Assembly: GCF_003265705.1 (NCBI RefSeq)
Contig: NW_020312817.1
Coordinates: forward strand, 34,249,820-34,313,819
DNA: 64,000 bases
From: Callorhinus ursinus
Taxonomy: Eukaryota > Chordata > Mammalia > Carnivora > Otariidae
Direction: 5' to 3'
Positions 47,606 through 59,006 of the stretch are shown one piece after another (position 1 is the first letter of the stretch; each line of letters starts with the position of its first letter). A program made the position numbers and the translations under genes. The notes beneath the pieces are model-generated. The model saw only the letters and a list, made by a program, of their open reading frames with translations, was not told the origin of the DNA and did no database searches.

Positions 47606-47860
47606 CCTGAAGTACTCTTCGAAGAATATAAATTGGTACAACCACTTTTGAAAACAGTTTGATATGATTTCTTAAAAAGGTAAACATAACTATGATATGA
47701 CCCAGCCATTCTACCCCTAGGTATTTATCCAAGATAAATAAAAGCATTTGTTTATACAAACACTTATACACCAAGGTTCACAGAGGCTATATTTTTTTCC
47801 ACACAAATTCTGGAAATAACCAATATACTGCACATAATAAGAACAGTATTTTATTTAAAG
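47606..47860 (+). mobile_element. Old LINE-1 ORF2 fragment, sense
   Basis: 'AATTGGTACAACCACTTTTG', 'CTATGATATGACCCAGCCAT', 'CTACCCCTAGGTATTTATCC' and 'TTCTGGAAATAACCAATATA' are in ORF2 order. The 102- and 72-residue minus frames overlap it and are artefacts. Confidence 0.85.
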
Positions 47861-47879
47861 TTAAGATAAATAAAATTTT

Positions 47880-48525
47880 AAAGACATCTTGGGAGCTAAA
47901 AGAGTGGGCAAAACTCAACCGAAGCATCCAAACATGGGGAAACTATAAAACTCCAGAAAGGAAAATAAACAGACAACAAATGTAGACAATAGAAGGAAAA
48001 ATGTATAAGAATATTAGAACCTTTCAAAGAGCTACAATCAATTAAAAAAAAACTGCATATGAAAGGATTGGAAATGTGGAGAATCCAAGTGAGGAATTAG
48101 AACAGTTTATTTTTAAAGGTATACAGACTTTTTAAAAGCAAACCTAAATACTCAAAGTCTGTGGAAATACCTTCAAAATCTAAATAAAACACTCTCTGTC
48201 CGATTGGAATTAAATCCGTATAACCATTAAATGGTATCAGATTAGGATAAAGATATTTTCAGATGAGCAAAGTTCCCTGTGCCCTTTCTCAGTAAGCTAC
48301 TGAATGATGTTCTTCACCAAAGTAAGGGAGAAAGAATAAGCCACATGCAGAGGCTAGCAGGCAGCCAGTCCAGATTGAGAGAGCAAGATGGGGTCCTCCA
48401 GAAGGGGTGTCTCCAGGAAAGAAATTTGAACTACTTGATTACTTACATGACTATATAGAAAATAATGCTCCACTGGAGACACTGGGAAGAATGAGTGATA
48501 AGGAAATATAATAAGAAGGAATCAA
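47880..48525 (+). mobile_element. Ancient LINE-1 3' region (L1ME-like), sense
   Basis: 'ATATTTTCAGATGAGCAAAG', 'CCTTTCTCAGTAAGCTACTG', 'TGTTCTTCACCAAAGTAAGG' and 'GAGAAAGAATAAGCCACATG' match the distal L1ME-type sequence. Confidence 0.6.
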
Positions 48526-48850
48526 TTATACAAAATAATTATTTCCAGGAAAAACAGAAAATTGTTTAAGAAAAAAATATTGTCATAGTACATTATTTAG
48601 CTGCAGACTGAGTAAAGCTGCTATTATTCTTTAAATCATTCATTAAATTACTGAAAATTAATATAAACAAATAATGCGATACAAAAATATAGGAAAAAAT
48701 TGAATAACCTAACGTAGTTTGGTTGGACAGAAAAATAACATCAACTCTTCCATATTGGGAGCTAAATAATGTTTAAATTTGATAAGATATAATAGAGTAA
48801 GCATTACCTAGAAATGATTAATAGATTTAGAAATAAATTTAATTATCTAT
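48526..48850. other. Unique AT-rich DNA
   Basis: No feature recognised. Confidence 0.3.
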
Positions 48851-48854
48851 TAAT

Positions 48855-49110
48855 TGATTTAGATGTAATTCTTCTGCAATCAATAGTGGCTTAAACAAAT
48901 GGGATTTTGTTTTTTGCTCACATAACAAGAAATACAGAAGTCAGTCCAGTCATGGACAGCAGCTCAAGGTCAGAGCCAAGATTTCTGTGATCCTGTAGCC
49001 TTTTTCTCAGGTGAATCACAAAGTAACTACTGAAGCTGTAGCCATCACATCTGCATCCCAGACTGGAGGAAGGAAGAAGAACAGAAAGCAAAAAAGAGCA
49101 TTCAAAGCAA
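48855..49110. repeat. Possible ancient dispersed repeat, unclassified
   Basis: 'AGTGGCTTAAACAAATGGGA', 'CTCACATAACAAGAAATACA' and 'TGTAGCCATCACATCTGCAT' recall a common mammalian repeat that I cannot assign. Confidence 0.35.
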
Positions 49111-50093
49111 ATTTTAAAACTCATCCGACAATGTGATGGCCATGCTTTTTCTGCAAGAGAAAGTGGGAAATGCAGTTTTTTTAGCTGGACATATTGTCAA
49201 CTTCAACAAAACTGAGATTTCACTAGTTAATAAAAGAGAGGGAGGATGGATGTTATATAGGCAGCTTACCGTCTCTACAGCAGGGGTAAGTATCAAGATA
49301 AAGACAGCTAAAATAGAGTTGAAAGTGATTTGGAACTGGGGTCAGGAGATAAGGGGATAATAGAAGCTGCATTTCTGTTGTAATCCTCATAATCCCTCTG
49401 AACTTGAAAACTATAAACACGTACCATTATGAAAAAAAATTAAAGAACAGAACTGTGCTTAATCTATAAAATAATATATTGATAAAAAGAGAAGGAAAAA
49501 CAACATCATAACATACAAAAGTGTCCCAAACGTCAAACAGAACAAAGGGATGAGAGAATCGAGCCATTAAAAACCAGGTAGGTACTGTGAACACAGAAGG
49601 ACATGAGCCTTACCTGTTGCTATTGTACTCTCATTGCAAACAGCAACTTGATTGCCACAAAATATAATCTAACACACTGTACAGTACTTCCAACTTGGGT
49701 GCCACTGGTTTTTAATTTTGTTAGTACTTAATTTATACATTTGGTTTGGTTTTAAGTGAAATGAGAAACATAAACATAAGGGATTTATACCTCGCTTCAT
49801 CGTTGTGCATTTGTAACATCATCAAAATAATGTGAGTCAACATTGGACTTCCCTAAGTTAAATTTTCCTTGAAAAAGAAAAGAATTTCCCTTGGCTTGAG
49901 AATTACTGTCCTATGAAGGCAGTTTCTTCTCATTTATCATATTATTTCTATCCATGTTGTTTTATGTTCATAATCCCTACTTCTTATACGTAAAGATGGG
50001 CAGAGTTAAGAGAAGCAGGACCAAAGACTGATCTGGGTATACAATCTTTGTGGCTTTGCACGAAGTGCTAACCTGCATTTGTACTTCCTCATT
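49111..50093. other. Unique DNA
   Basis: No feature recognised. Confidence 0.35.
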
Positions 50094-50114
50094 TAGAAAT
50101 CGGGCATAACTATG

Positions 50115-50310
50115 GGCGCCTGGGTGGCTCAGTTGGTTAAGCGACTGCCTTCGGCTCAGGTCATGATCCTGGAGTCCCAGGATCGAGTCCCGCATCGGGC
50201 TCCCTGCTCGGCGAGGAGCCTGCTTCTCCCTCTGACCCTCTCCCCTCTCAAGTACTCTCTCTCTCTCATTCTTACTCTCTCAAATAAATAAATCTTAAAA
50301 AAAAAAAAAA
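50115..50310 (+). mobile_element. Very young CAN-SINE with perfect 21-bp TSD
   Basis: Positions 50094-50114 and 50311-50331 are identical over 21 bp (starting TAGAAATCGGGCATAACTAT). The head GGCGCCTGGGTGGCTCAGTT, the B-box region CAGGATCGAGTCCCGCATCG and the tail CAAATAAATAAATCTT plus A14 are all well preserved, so the pol III promoter looks intact. It is the best preserved insertion in the window. Confidence 0.98.
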
Positions 50311-50331
50311 TAGAAATCGGGCATAACTATG

Positions 50332-50995
50332 TTTACTCCAAATATGAGTGGAGATTAAAATACCAACCTCAGTATTTTGCACGAAGTAGGGGCTTGACAA
50401 GTTTTGCTCACAAAAGATAGAATTATTGACCTTATATACAGTTACACATGAAAAGTCTACTATGAAATCCATTTATGAAGATGAAAAGTTTATAACCCTT
50501 TGGTCAACACGAAAATGGGGTGGTCTCAAATCTCCTCTTTTCATCTCAGTGGGAATCAATGTCAGTTTAAACTAGCTACTTGTAGTTTCCCTCTTCCAAT
50601 ACTTCCTGGATCTATTAAATTATAATTCTCATTTTGCTCTGTCTTTTAAAAATCAATATAAACATATTTCACTGTCTTATTAAACTGGAAACTTACTAGA
50701 TATGAGACATCAAAATTGACCCAGAAACCAGCTGTACTAAAATTGTATTATCTCCTGCTTTATGTAGGTCCCAGAAAAAAACATGGATGACATAGCACAT
50801 ACCAAAAAAAAAGGGGGGGGGTGGAGCAGCAGGACGGAAGAGCTAAAAGGAAATCGGAACTATTCTTCCCTGGAAGCAGAAAGTAAAGGTTTAATGTGGA
50901 ATTCCTCTAGAAAATTTTAACCTAGAAGGGGCTTGCTCACTGCACCCATAAAGATCCTAGCCCTCAAAATCATCACTATCATCCTCAATAATATC
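50332..50995. other. Unique DNA with an A9G9 run
   Basis: A purine block of nine A followed by nine G is at about 50804-50821. Otherwise no feature is recognised. Confidence 0.4.
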
Positions 50996-50999
50996 ATCC

Positions 51000-51170
51000 A
51001 GTATCCCTGTATTGCATTTTTATAATTTTTACAATTTGTGCAAAGCATTTTTGCATACATAAATTGTCCCTCAGTTTACAGAAAATAGCATAATTAATAG
51101 GTGGTAGGTCCAGGAATTCAAATCCATTCTTCTATTTCACAGCAACCCAGTGTAGCCTCCACAGCGAAGG
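51000..51170 (-). mobile_element. Possible MIR remnant
   Basis: 'CAGTTTACAGAAAATAGCAT' and 'GGTGGTAGGTCCAGGAATTC' with 'AAATCCATTCTTCTATTTCA' follow the reverse-complement MIR. Confidence 0.45.
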
Positions 51171-52140
51171 AGAGATGGTAAGAGGTCACTGACCTACCAG
51201 GCTGATGAAGTCAAATTGTGTGTGGGAGGTGACTTCCAGCTATGGACAGAAAGGGACAGGAAAATGAGTCCAGCAAAGAATGAAAAGGTACAGATACCTC
51301 CCACTAGATGGACTCCTAGAGGCTATAAGTATGCCATGTACCTTTAACAAGAAGAGAAACCTAAAATTCAAAATTCACTGATTGGCCTTGGCATATTTTG
51401 ATGAGCAGTAGATGTGTTCAAATCTGTAAGATACGTTTCTCACAGCAACAGAGGAAAATAAGAGTCAAGCTAAGAAAAAAGACCAGATGCTCTCTCCAAA
51501 GCATAAAGAAGTAAGACCGTGTGCTTAAAAGGAATAGAAATCTAAGATCATGGCAAAGTGTTGAAGTGTTACAGCCTGCTGCAGGAGCATGTCTGCTTAC
51601 TGCCAAGGGAGTAACAGGAGAATTTATTAGGAGAGATCAACGGAGCAACAAAAAAGCAACCAATGATAGTTTAAAAAAATTTAAGGCCCACCAAAACACT
51701 ATCTGGATAATTCAAATGTGTTCTTGATGTTCCAACCTTGCAGAATGTCATTTCTTTTTTCTTTGGAATAAACCAACACACAAAATGGTAATAACCACAT
51801 TTAAATTCCATAAATAAAACTTGGATTTGTAGTCAAACACTGACTCAGCTACTACAAAGTGAAGCTGTATTCCTGGTTAATCGTTTGAAAATACCACTGC
51901 CTGTAAGGAAAGCCTGTCACTTTTTCAGATAAAATATGATGGGGAAAAAATTACATCTTAATAAGACATAGTTAACTGGTTTTATAGGATAGTTAATGTG
52001 CCAGTTATCAATTTATTATTCCTCAGCTTCAAATGGACCCTTCATTATATGCTCTGTGATAAACAAGGGAATTCCTGGAAACCTTTTCCTATAAAGTAAG
52101 CATAATGATCAACTTTCTCAATAGGAGGCACTAGAAAGAC
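51171..52140. other. Unique DNA
   Basis: No feature recognised. Confidence 0.35.
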
Positions 52141-52336
52141 ATCACGAGAGGATGGAGCTTTCCAAAACTTCCTGTATAGGCTAGGGGGTCAGCCTTATGA
52201 GGGTAAAGACATCCTGCTGAGCCTGTCCCAGCCACTGGCTTAGAACACAGTCCCACACGGCCCTGCAGGCTACAACTAGCAATAACCTTTCCTCAGTCCT
52301 ATACATATAGAAACCAGACACTGCCCCCCCCCCGCC

Positions 52337-52378
<42 letters not shown>

Positions 52379-52720
52379 ACTCTAAAGGCCTTCTACTCCG
52401 GCTGGCACCAGTCTTGCTGCCCATCCACACCACCAGTTGCTGACCACCTGCTGGCCTGCCTGCTTCCCTGGCCCAATGCTTGCTCAGACCAAACCAGTAA
52501 ACATCTCTGCTACCCAGCGGGCTGAACTCCATCTTCTCCAACAAGGAGCGAGCCTCTTCCAAGTTTGTCCTTCTTTGGTTACTCTCCCTCAACCCTAGGT
52601 AACATATAGGTTCTTTATATTCCATAGTTTCTTTTATCATAGTTAGTAATTCTTTATAGTAACTTTACTACTTGTTGCATGGTTTCTGTCTCCTGATTGA
52701 GTGCAAACTACCGCAGTTTG
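52141..52720. other. GC-richer block around a microsatellite
   Basis: The block is clearly less AT-rich than its surroundings ('CTGGCCTGCCTGCTTCCCTG', 'CAACAAGGAGCGAGCCTCTT') and is interrupted by the (AC)n tract. It may be an ancient LTR-like repeat or unique sequence. The 87-residue minus frame at 52377-52640 has no recognised domain. Confidence 0.3.
52323..52373. repeat. C10-run plus (AC)18 microsatellite
   Basis: Poly-C (52324-52333), GCCA, then uninterrupted AC units to 52373. The minus-strand frame of Cys-Val repeats is an artefact. Confidence 0.95.
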
Positions 52721-52789
52721 AAAAACAGGAGAAAAGAAAACAAAACCTAAAATCAAAAAATATGCATGAATTTATTAGGTATTCTATGC

Positions 52790-52950
52790 CAGAGAATGTT
52801 AGACAACTTAAATGTTTTATATCATTTAATCCTCAGAATTCATCAGAGTTCAGTATCTGAAGTTCAAGGGGATTAAATAATTTGTCTGGGTTTTAGTAAG
52901 TTTATAGTTTAGTCAGAGACAAAAAAAAAATTCTAACCCTTGTCCATCTG
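52790..52950 (-). mobile_element. Possible MIR remnant
   Basis: 'TATATCATTTAATCCTCAGA', then 'GAAGTTCAAGGGGATTAAAT' with 'AATTTGTCTGGGTTTTAG' follow the reverse-complement MIR pattern. Confidence 0.4.
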
Positions 52951-52954
52951 AATA

Positions 52955-53050
52955 CAAATAGTTATAATTTGTAAATTTAAATATTTATGAATAAATATTT
53001 ACAAATTTATATATTTACATTTGTAAAGTTGTATATTTATAACTCTATCT
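52955..53050. repeat. AT-rich dyad and ATTTGTAAA repeats
   Basis: TAAATATTTAT (52978-52988) and ATAAATATTTA (52991-53001) form an 11-bp dyad with a 2-nt centre. ATTTGTAAA occurs at both ends of the block and ACAAATTTAT in its middle. Confidence 0.75.
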
Positions 53051-53655
53051 ATGTATCTACCTAAGTAATGTGTGCTCTGCAGAAAAGGGAGTGTTGAGAG
53101 AAAAGAAAATTAGGGAGCAAAATTAGCAAGTCTTGGTGATTGTTAGGTAAGAAAGTGGAAGTGATTATGAACACTCCTTATAAGGATGACTTTGGACTCT
53201 CATCTGAATCACTGCAGGATTTCTCAGAAAAAGCATGACAGAAGAAAGCAGGATTTAGAGCAGATTAGTCATGAAATAATGGGTGTGGAGCATGGATCTG
53301 TAATGGGAGAGTCAGAATTAGAAAAATTTTTTTTAATGTTTGTTGCAGAAATTGAGGTAAGATGTGCTGAGGGTCCAGCATAGAGGAGCAGCGATGGATA
53401 TCTAAGGAATCCATAGGATAGATTCATCACAAAGGGGACATCACTAGGATTGGACATCAAACTAAGAAAGAGAGAGGGACAAATATCTGAATATTGGGAA
53501 CATATTATAGAAGAATGTCTTAGAAATGCTTCACATAGGACATGAGACCCCTGGAAACATCATGAAGCAGTCGTTTCCTTGTCTTGGGGAGCATAAATGG
53601 TTAACAATAAGATAAAGTCTTATCAACCATTTATAAGTCAAGTACACCAAAGCAA
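53051..53655. other. Unique DNA
   Basis: No feature recognised. Confidence 0.35.
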
Positions 53656-53665
53656 GAGAAGATTG

Positions 53666-53710
53666 CTCTCTCTCTCAAATAAATAAATAAAATCTTAAAA
53701 AAAATAAAAG
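53666..53710 (+). mobile_element. CAN-SINE tail fragment
   Basis: GCTCTCTCTCTCAAATAAAT plus AAATAAAATCTTAAAAAAAA is the terminal 45 bp of a CAN-SINE without any body. No TSD is evident. Confidence 0.75.
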
Positions 53711-53764
53711 AGGTGGTAGATGTTGCTTTATAAAAATGTCACTTGGTTTTTTTATTTGTTTTTT

Positions 53765-54060
53765 TATAATTTTTTATTGTTATGTTAATCACCATACATT
53801 ACATCATTAGTTTTTGATGTGTTCCATGATTCATTGTTTGTGCATAACACCCAGTGTCTCCATGCAGAATGTGCCCTCTTTAATACCCATCACCAGGCTA
53901 ACCCATGCCCCCACCACCTCCCCTCTAGAACCCTCAGTTTGTTTTTCAGAGTCCATCGTCTCTAATGGTTTGTCTCCCCCTCCGACTTACTCCACTTCAT
54001 TCTTCCCCTCCTGCTATCTTCTTCTTCTTTTTTTATTTTCTTAACATATATTGCATTATT
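53765..54060 (-). mobile_element. Young LINE-1 3' end, antisense, 5'-truncated
   Basis: Same family as 5141-5880: TTTTTATTGTTATGTTAATC, ACATTACATCATTAGTTTTT, 'CATAACACCCAGTG' and 'TAACATATATTGCATTATTT'. It differs by a 3-bp deletion (GATGTGTTCC instead of GATGTAGTGTTCC) and an extra T (CAGTGTCTCC). TTATTTGTTTTTT at 53752-53764 and 54056-54068 may be the TSD, but the L1 itself contains ATTATTTGTTT, so the right junction is ambiguous. Confidence 0.94.
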
Positions 54061-54064
54061 TGTT

Positions 54065-54870
54065 TTTTAATAGGTTATACATACACATGGTATAAAATTC
54101 AAAAGGCACAAGATGGTACACAGTGAAAAATAAGACTCCATTCACCTCTGACCCTAGCCATCCAGTTCCCTTCTGGAGATATAACCACTGTTATTAATTT
54201 CGTATATATCGTACCAGAAAGAGCCTAAGCACATTAAATGGCACATAAAATATTTAGCTTTGAACAAACAGCAGCATATCTGTCATTCTGCTCTATGTTT
54301 TTGTTTTTGGCTTTTTTAATTTAAAATATTGTAGAGATTCTCCTTTATTAGTATACATAAAGTTCTTAGCTAAACACCGTATGCTGATGAAACTGTTTAA
54401 TCTGCTGCTACAAAAAATATTATTATAATCATTTTATACACATGCCAGCATATCTGTATTATATAAATATGATACATACTAAAGACATAACATAGAAGTG
54501 GAATTACTGAGCCAAAAAAATTATGTTTCTTTTTGTGAAACATAATGTCTAATTGCTTTCAATAGTTGAGTCAATTTACTTTGACATAAACAATGGGAAG
54601 TGTCTATTTTCCCAAACCCTTGTCAAAATAGTTTGCAATGAGGCATTCTGGTCTTTCCTACTCAAATAATTTTTTAAATATTATCATTGTAATTTTGACT
54701 TAACATTTATCCTGAGAACCTGAGCATCATTTCAAATGTTTAAAAGACATTTATATTTCCTTTGCTATGAATTATATTAATGTATCACTTGCCCATTTTT
54801 GATTAGACATTTATAGCAGTTCTCTATAAGTTAAGGAAATTAACTTCTGGGTGTGCAAAAAAATGTAATC
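54065..54870 (-). mobile_element. Ancient LINE (L1M/HAL1-like), antisense
   Basis: 'CATGGTATAAAATTCAAAAG', 'GATATAACCACTGTTATTAA', 'GAAGTGGAATTACTGAGCCA' and 'TTGCCCATTTTTGATTAGAC' follow the antisense LINE order. The young L1 above inserted at its left edge. Confidence 0.65.
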
Positions 54871-55180
54871 AAATTCTAGTATCTTTCTTATCTCAGTATT
54901 GCCAGACTTCCAAGAGGTAATGTTAGAAGCCGATTTTCATAATTTTTCAGAGAGTGAATCAAAGTGCAGTTCTGGGCACAGGAAGAATTGATAAGAGTCA
55001 GGAATGACTCCAGTGGCCACATTTCTGGGAAAGCAATATCATACAGGGTGGCCACCCATTCCTCTCCTGTCACTAGAACACTATTGTCTAGGAAATTCTG
55101 TCAAGAAAATTCTGCTTGCTCAGTTTCTACCCATCAACTGATTAGAGAACACTTGTTCCTAAGGTAAGGACTTAGGAGTC
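54871..55180. other. Unique DNA
   Basis: No feature recognised. Confidence 0.3.
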
Positions 55181-55184
55181 TGCG

Positions 55185-55340
55185 TTACAGAGAAATTGTT
55201 AAGAGCACAAGCTCTGAAACCAGGCTCTTCGAGAAACCCAGGTTGATGCCACCTTACACCCAGCAATCACAGTTGGGATCCCCAGTGATAAGTTAGGTTG
55301 CTGTCATGTACCTACTGACAGGATGAAATGAGAATGGCAC
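55185..55340 (+). mobile_element. Possible MIR remnant
   Basis: 'TTGTTAAGAGCACAAGCTCT' with 'GAAACCAGGCTC' matches the MIR tRNA-like head. The rest is diverged. Confidence 0.45.
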
Positions 55341-55640
55341 TTAATTTCTGTGGTCTTCTTCCCCAAAACTCCAAATCCCAGTCTAATGAGAAGTACATCA
55401 GATAAATTGGAATCGAGAGACCATCTAAAAAACATTCAGCCACTACCCTTCAAAAGTGTCAAGGTCATGAGAAATTGGAAAAGACTGAGAAGCTGTCACA
55501 GATTGGAGGGGACTAAGCAGACATGATAACTAAATGTAATGTGATCTCCTGGTTTGTATTCTGCAAACGAAGAAAGGACAGTAGCAGAAAATGCGGTGAA
55601 ATCAGAATAAAATCTACAGCTTACTTAAAAAAAAAAGAAA
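55341..55640. other. Unique DNA
   Basis: No feature recognised. Confidence 0.3.
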
Positions 55641-56340
55641 ACCACTTCTATATCCTACTAGACATTTTTATTAATTCATACTACTTTTTTAAAAGATTTT
55701 ATTTATTTATTTGACAGAGAGTGTAAGCAGGGAGGGAGGGGCAAAGGGAGAGGGAGAAGCAGGCTTCCCAGGGAGCAGGGATATTTATTGCAGCCCTGAC
55801 ACAGGGCTCGATCCCAGGACCCCAAGATCATGACCTGAGCCGAAGTCAGACACAACCAACCGAGCCATCCAGGCACCCTTAATTCATACTACTTTTTTTA
55901 ATGTGCTTTATCATTAATATATAAATCTTTCTATGTCAATAATCATCCCTATAATTTTAATATTCTAGTAGAATTTCATTTTGTGTTGTATGTATTATAT
56001 CAGAGTTTATGTAGTCAATCTCTACTACAGGACAGGCAGGTTATTCATATTTGTCAATAATATAAAGAAACTATAATGAAAATCTTCACACATCTTTATT
56101 TCTTTAGGACAAATTCTTAAGTTCCTCTAAGAAGCCTTTCTGAGTCTAAAATTAGGCACATTTCTAAAGCCTTTTCTAGGTACTGCCAAACTGCCATTAG
56201 ATGCTTTGACAGTGCCCATTTCCCTCAACAACGAGTAGTAGCATTTTTGTTTTTGCCTTTATCAAAGTAGTAGGCCAAAAAATGCTTTTAACTTTTACTT
56301 ATGTGATTACTAATGAGATAATAAATGCTTTTTGATGTCA
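55641..56340 (-). mobile_element. Ancient LINE (L1M/HAL1-like), antisense, split by a SINE
   Basis: 'TATTTCTTTAGGACAAATTC', 'GGTACTGCCAAACTGCCATT' and 'GTGCCCATTTCCCTCAACAA' follow antisense LINE order, as at 54500-54700. The SINE at 55691-55878 lies near its left edge. Confidence 0.55.
55691..55878 (-). mobile_element. Young CAN-SINE, antisense, perfect 20-bp TSD, with foreign internal segment
   Basis: TTAATTCATACTACTTTTTT is identical at 55671-55690 and 55879-55898. The head complement is CCGAGCCATCCAGGCACCC. Where other copies read 'GGGAGCCCGATGCGGGGCTCG', this copy has 'GGGATATTTATTGCAGCCC' plus 'TGACACAGGGCTCG' (about 55778-55808), so a non-family segment replaces the usual GCCCGATGC. 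Confidence 0.96.
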
Positions 56341-57260
56341 GGGAATCCCCTAAAACTTCTTTTTTCTTATTTGGCCACTGTCTTCTGAACATTTTTCATT
56401 TCTTGCTTTCAAAGTTATTGCAACTTCAGTGTCAGTCTATGGAAGGTTCTTTCAAAGAAATCCTTGCTACATCTCTAAAAATAACAGAAGGCACATTCCT
56501 AAGTTTCCTTAAATAGTAACAACAGATATTCTATAGAAAACTCTAACAAGACACTTCTACTTTAGCAAAGAATGCACATCTGCAATCCAACCTCATTTAT
56601 CATTGAGTACTTGGAAGCTCAGGGCACTTGTTTTTAAAAGATAAATCAAGAAAAAAAAGGAGGAAAATATATGTTTTACAGATGGTATTGTAAATGTATG
56701 GAAGAAAAGATATATTTAGGCTGAGAGGTCACCTGTGGGGGGTATATTTGCTCTCGCAAATAGTTCGTCATGGTGAAGTAGGTGTGTGCTGCTTGTTAAC
56801 TGAATATAATAATACTTAAAGACATGAATTTTAGCTAAAACCCTTTTTTATTTTTAAAGCCTTCACAGATTGCCTCTGAGCCCCATACCATATACTCTGC
56901 CAAGCCTAAGAGCACTAAAACAAACCATCTCCCCTCAGCCTCTAACTTGGGATCACTTCTATTCCCATCACCTCTAAAAAGTGTGATATTAGGTGGTTAA
57001 ACATATAGATGACCTGGTCAAAATAATGTGCAAACACTTTATTTCAGGCTTTCATCCAGTACTTTTTAAATGCTAACCAACTCTATATCACATCTCCCCT
57101 TTCTTATTGCTCTGATAAAACTTCTTATTAGAAGCAATTTTTATCTCCACCTACCCCAACAAAGCAACCTTATATTGATTGATGGAATGCCATTCAGAAA
57201 CTTTGCTCCTCATTTCTCTAGATTCAAATGAGAGTGAAACACTTTTTAAAGGACACAATT
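56341..57260. other. Unique DNA
   Basis: No feature recognised. Confidence 0.35.
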
Positions 57261-57276
57261 AAAACAAACTATTTTA

Positions 57277-57468
57277 GGGCGCCTGAGTGGCTCAGCTGGT
57301 TAAGCAACTGCCTTCGGCTTAGGTCATGATCCCGGAGTCCTGGAATCAAGTCCCGCATCGGGCTCCCTGCTCAGCGGTGAGTCTGCTTCTCCCTCTGACC
57401 CCCTCCCCTCTCATGCTCTCTCTCACTCTCTCTCTAATAAATAAATAAAATCTTTAAAAAACAAAAAC
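57277..57468 (+). mobile_element. CAN-SINE, same subtype as 50115-50310
   Basis: The head GGGCGCCTGAGTGGCTCAGC, the core GATCCCGGAGTCCTGGAATC, and the 'CCCTCTGACCCCCTCCCCTC' block are shared with the copy at 50115-50310. The TSD is AAAACAAACTATTTTA (57261-57276) versus AAAACAACTATTTTA (57468-57482). Confidence 0.95.
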
Positions 57469-57482
57469 AAAACAACTATTTT

Positions 57483-58830
57483 ATACATGTGCTAATAAAA
57501 GGTGATCCAATCATAGTTTACATTTATTTTGTGAAGAAGTGTGGTCATATTCTGTACAAATAAAATGTTAATAACCTTCATTCCTAAAGAAATACTGCAG
57601 CTACTGCTTAGACTGGAATTCTGGAGGACCCTTGGGTTCAAGACCCAGTGAGACCTAGATTGAAACCAACGATATTTATTGCAGCAGAACCAGTAGCAAG
57701 TGGTGGCTGGGGGGGGGAGGATTAACCCCCTCTGTAATCTTCAACAACTTTTTCAATGTCAAGCCATCGCAAATCAGCATAAAATCTAAATTAACAATAC
57801 TGCTTAACACCCTCAACCAGAGTGTTACTCTGAAGCTCCTCCTATTTAGAAGGTGTAGAGCTTCCTTTGATCACAACCAAGGTAATCCTGTGGGCATCCC
57901 TTAGGAACTCTCCAAGAAGCCAAGCAACAACCTGACAACTGTTATTTGTTCAACATGTTTAAGCAACATGGAGAATGTGCATGTTCCCTATCACTCACCA
58001 GATCAGGACTCTAACTGCCAGGATCACAGTTCTTCAGGAAGTCTCCAAATTTTATGGAGATTTAGTTTTAAACAAGCCCCAAGGAATCAAATTTAGTTAC
58101 AATTAGAATGATTAAAACACATCACCTCATGTGTAGGTCTCTAATTCAACTAGAGATTTCCCATAACATTTCCAGAATTTTCTAGGGTTTCTTAGCACAA
58201 GATGTAGGGTCAGAAGACTTTATTTCATGTCATGGCCCCAACAGTAGGTAAGTGATTTAGAGATAATCACCATCTTTTATATACTTCAATTCCTCATCCC
58301 CTCTTCCAGCCCCACTCCCAAAAAAAGCTGAGCTGGATCATTTCTAAGTTCATTTTTGCTCAACATTTTTATGAATATACAAATCTATAAATCACTTAAT
58401 TCTCATGTTGGCTTTTCCTTCTAAAACAAACAACCAACCAACCAAACAAACAAACAGGGGGAGTCAGCCCTTGCTAAATTTCAGTGGTTTGAGTTATTAT
58501 TAATTTAGAATGTAGTCATCCTCTGCTAGGACATCCTTCTAAAGTGTGGACACTGATTCCTTCATCCAAGAAAACAGACTTTATATAACCCCAGCACTTA
58601 GACAATAAAGAAGGTTAACTTACCTCGAAGAAATGTGATCAAACAGGAAGTCTGCCTCAACATTTCAGGCTATTGTGGGTCAAGATATTTAGATAATAGT
58701 GGATTGAAATAATCCAATGGATAGCCTCTTTTGTTATCTCAAATAAATATTAATAAGAGGACTTTTTTGGTAAACAAAGATACATGTAAAGTTACTCATT
58801 TTATCACTAATATTTTACCACTGACTCTCC
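57483..58830. other. Unique DNA with simple tracts
   Basis: A G9 run is at about 57710-57718 and (AAAC)/(AACC)n at 58423-58456. A weak forward MIR-like pattern lies at about 58190-58340. Confidence 0.4.
58423..58456. repeat. (AAAC)n/(AACC)n simple repeat
   Basis: Alternating AAAC and AACC units. Confidence 0.85.
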
Positions 58831-58845
58831 AAAGATTCAGGTCTC

Positions 58846-59006
58846 GGGGTCTTCAGCTCAGGTCATGATCCTGGGGTCCTGGGATCAAGCCTGCATAGGG
58901 CTCTCTGCCTAGCAGGGAGTCTGCTTCTCCCTCTCCCTCTGATACTCTCCCTGCTTGTGCTCTCTCTCATTCTGTCAAATAAATAAATAAAATCTTTAAA
59001 AACAAA
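58846..59006 (+). mobile_element. 5'-truncated CAN-SINE with perfect 15-bp TSD
   Basis: AAAGATTCAGGTCTC is identical at 58831-58845 and 59007-59021. The body starts at GGGGTCTTCAGCTCAGGTCA, so the first 35-40 bp with the A box are missing. The core GATCCTGGGGTCCTGGGATC, the (CT)n block and the AAATAAATAAATAAAATCTT tail are present. Confidence 0.96.

Noticed and set aside
50115..50310. tRNA gene suggested by A- and B-box-like motifs
   Set aside because: The motifs belong to the tRNA-derived SINE head. There is no complete cloverleaf, and a poly-A tail and TSD are present.
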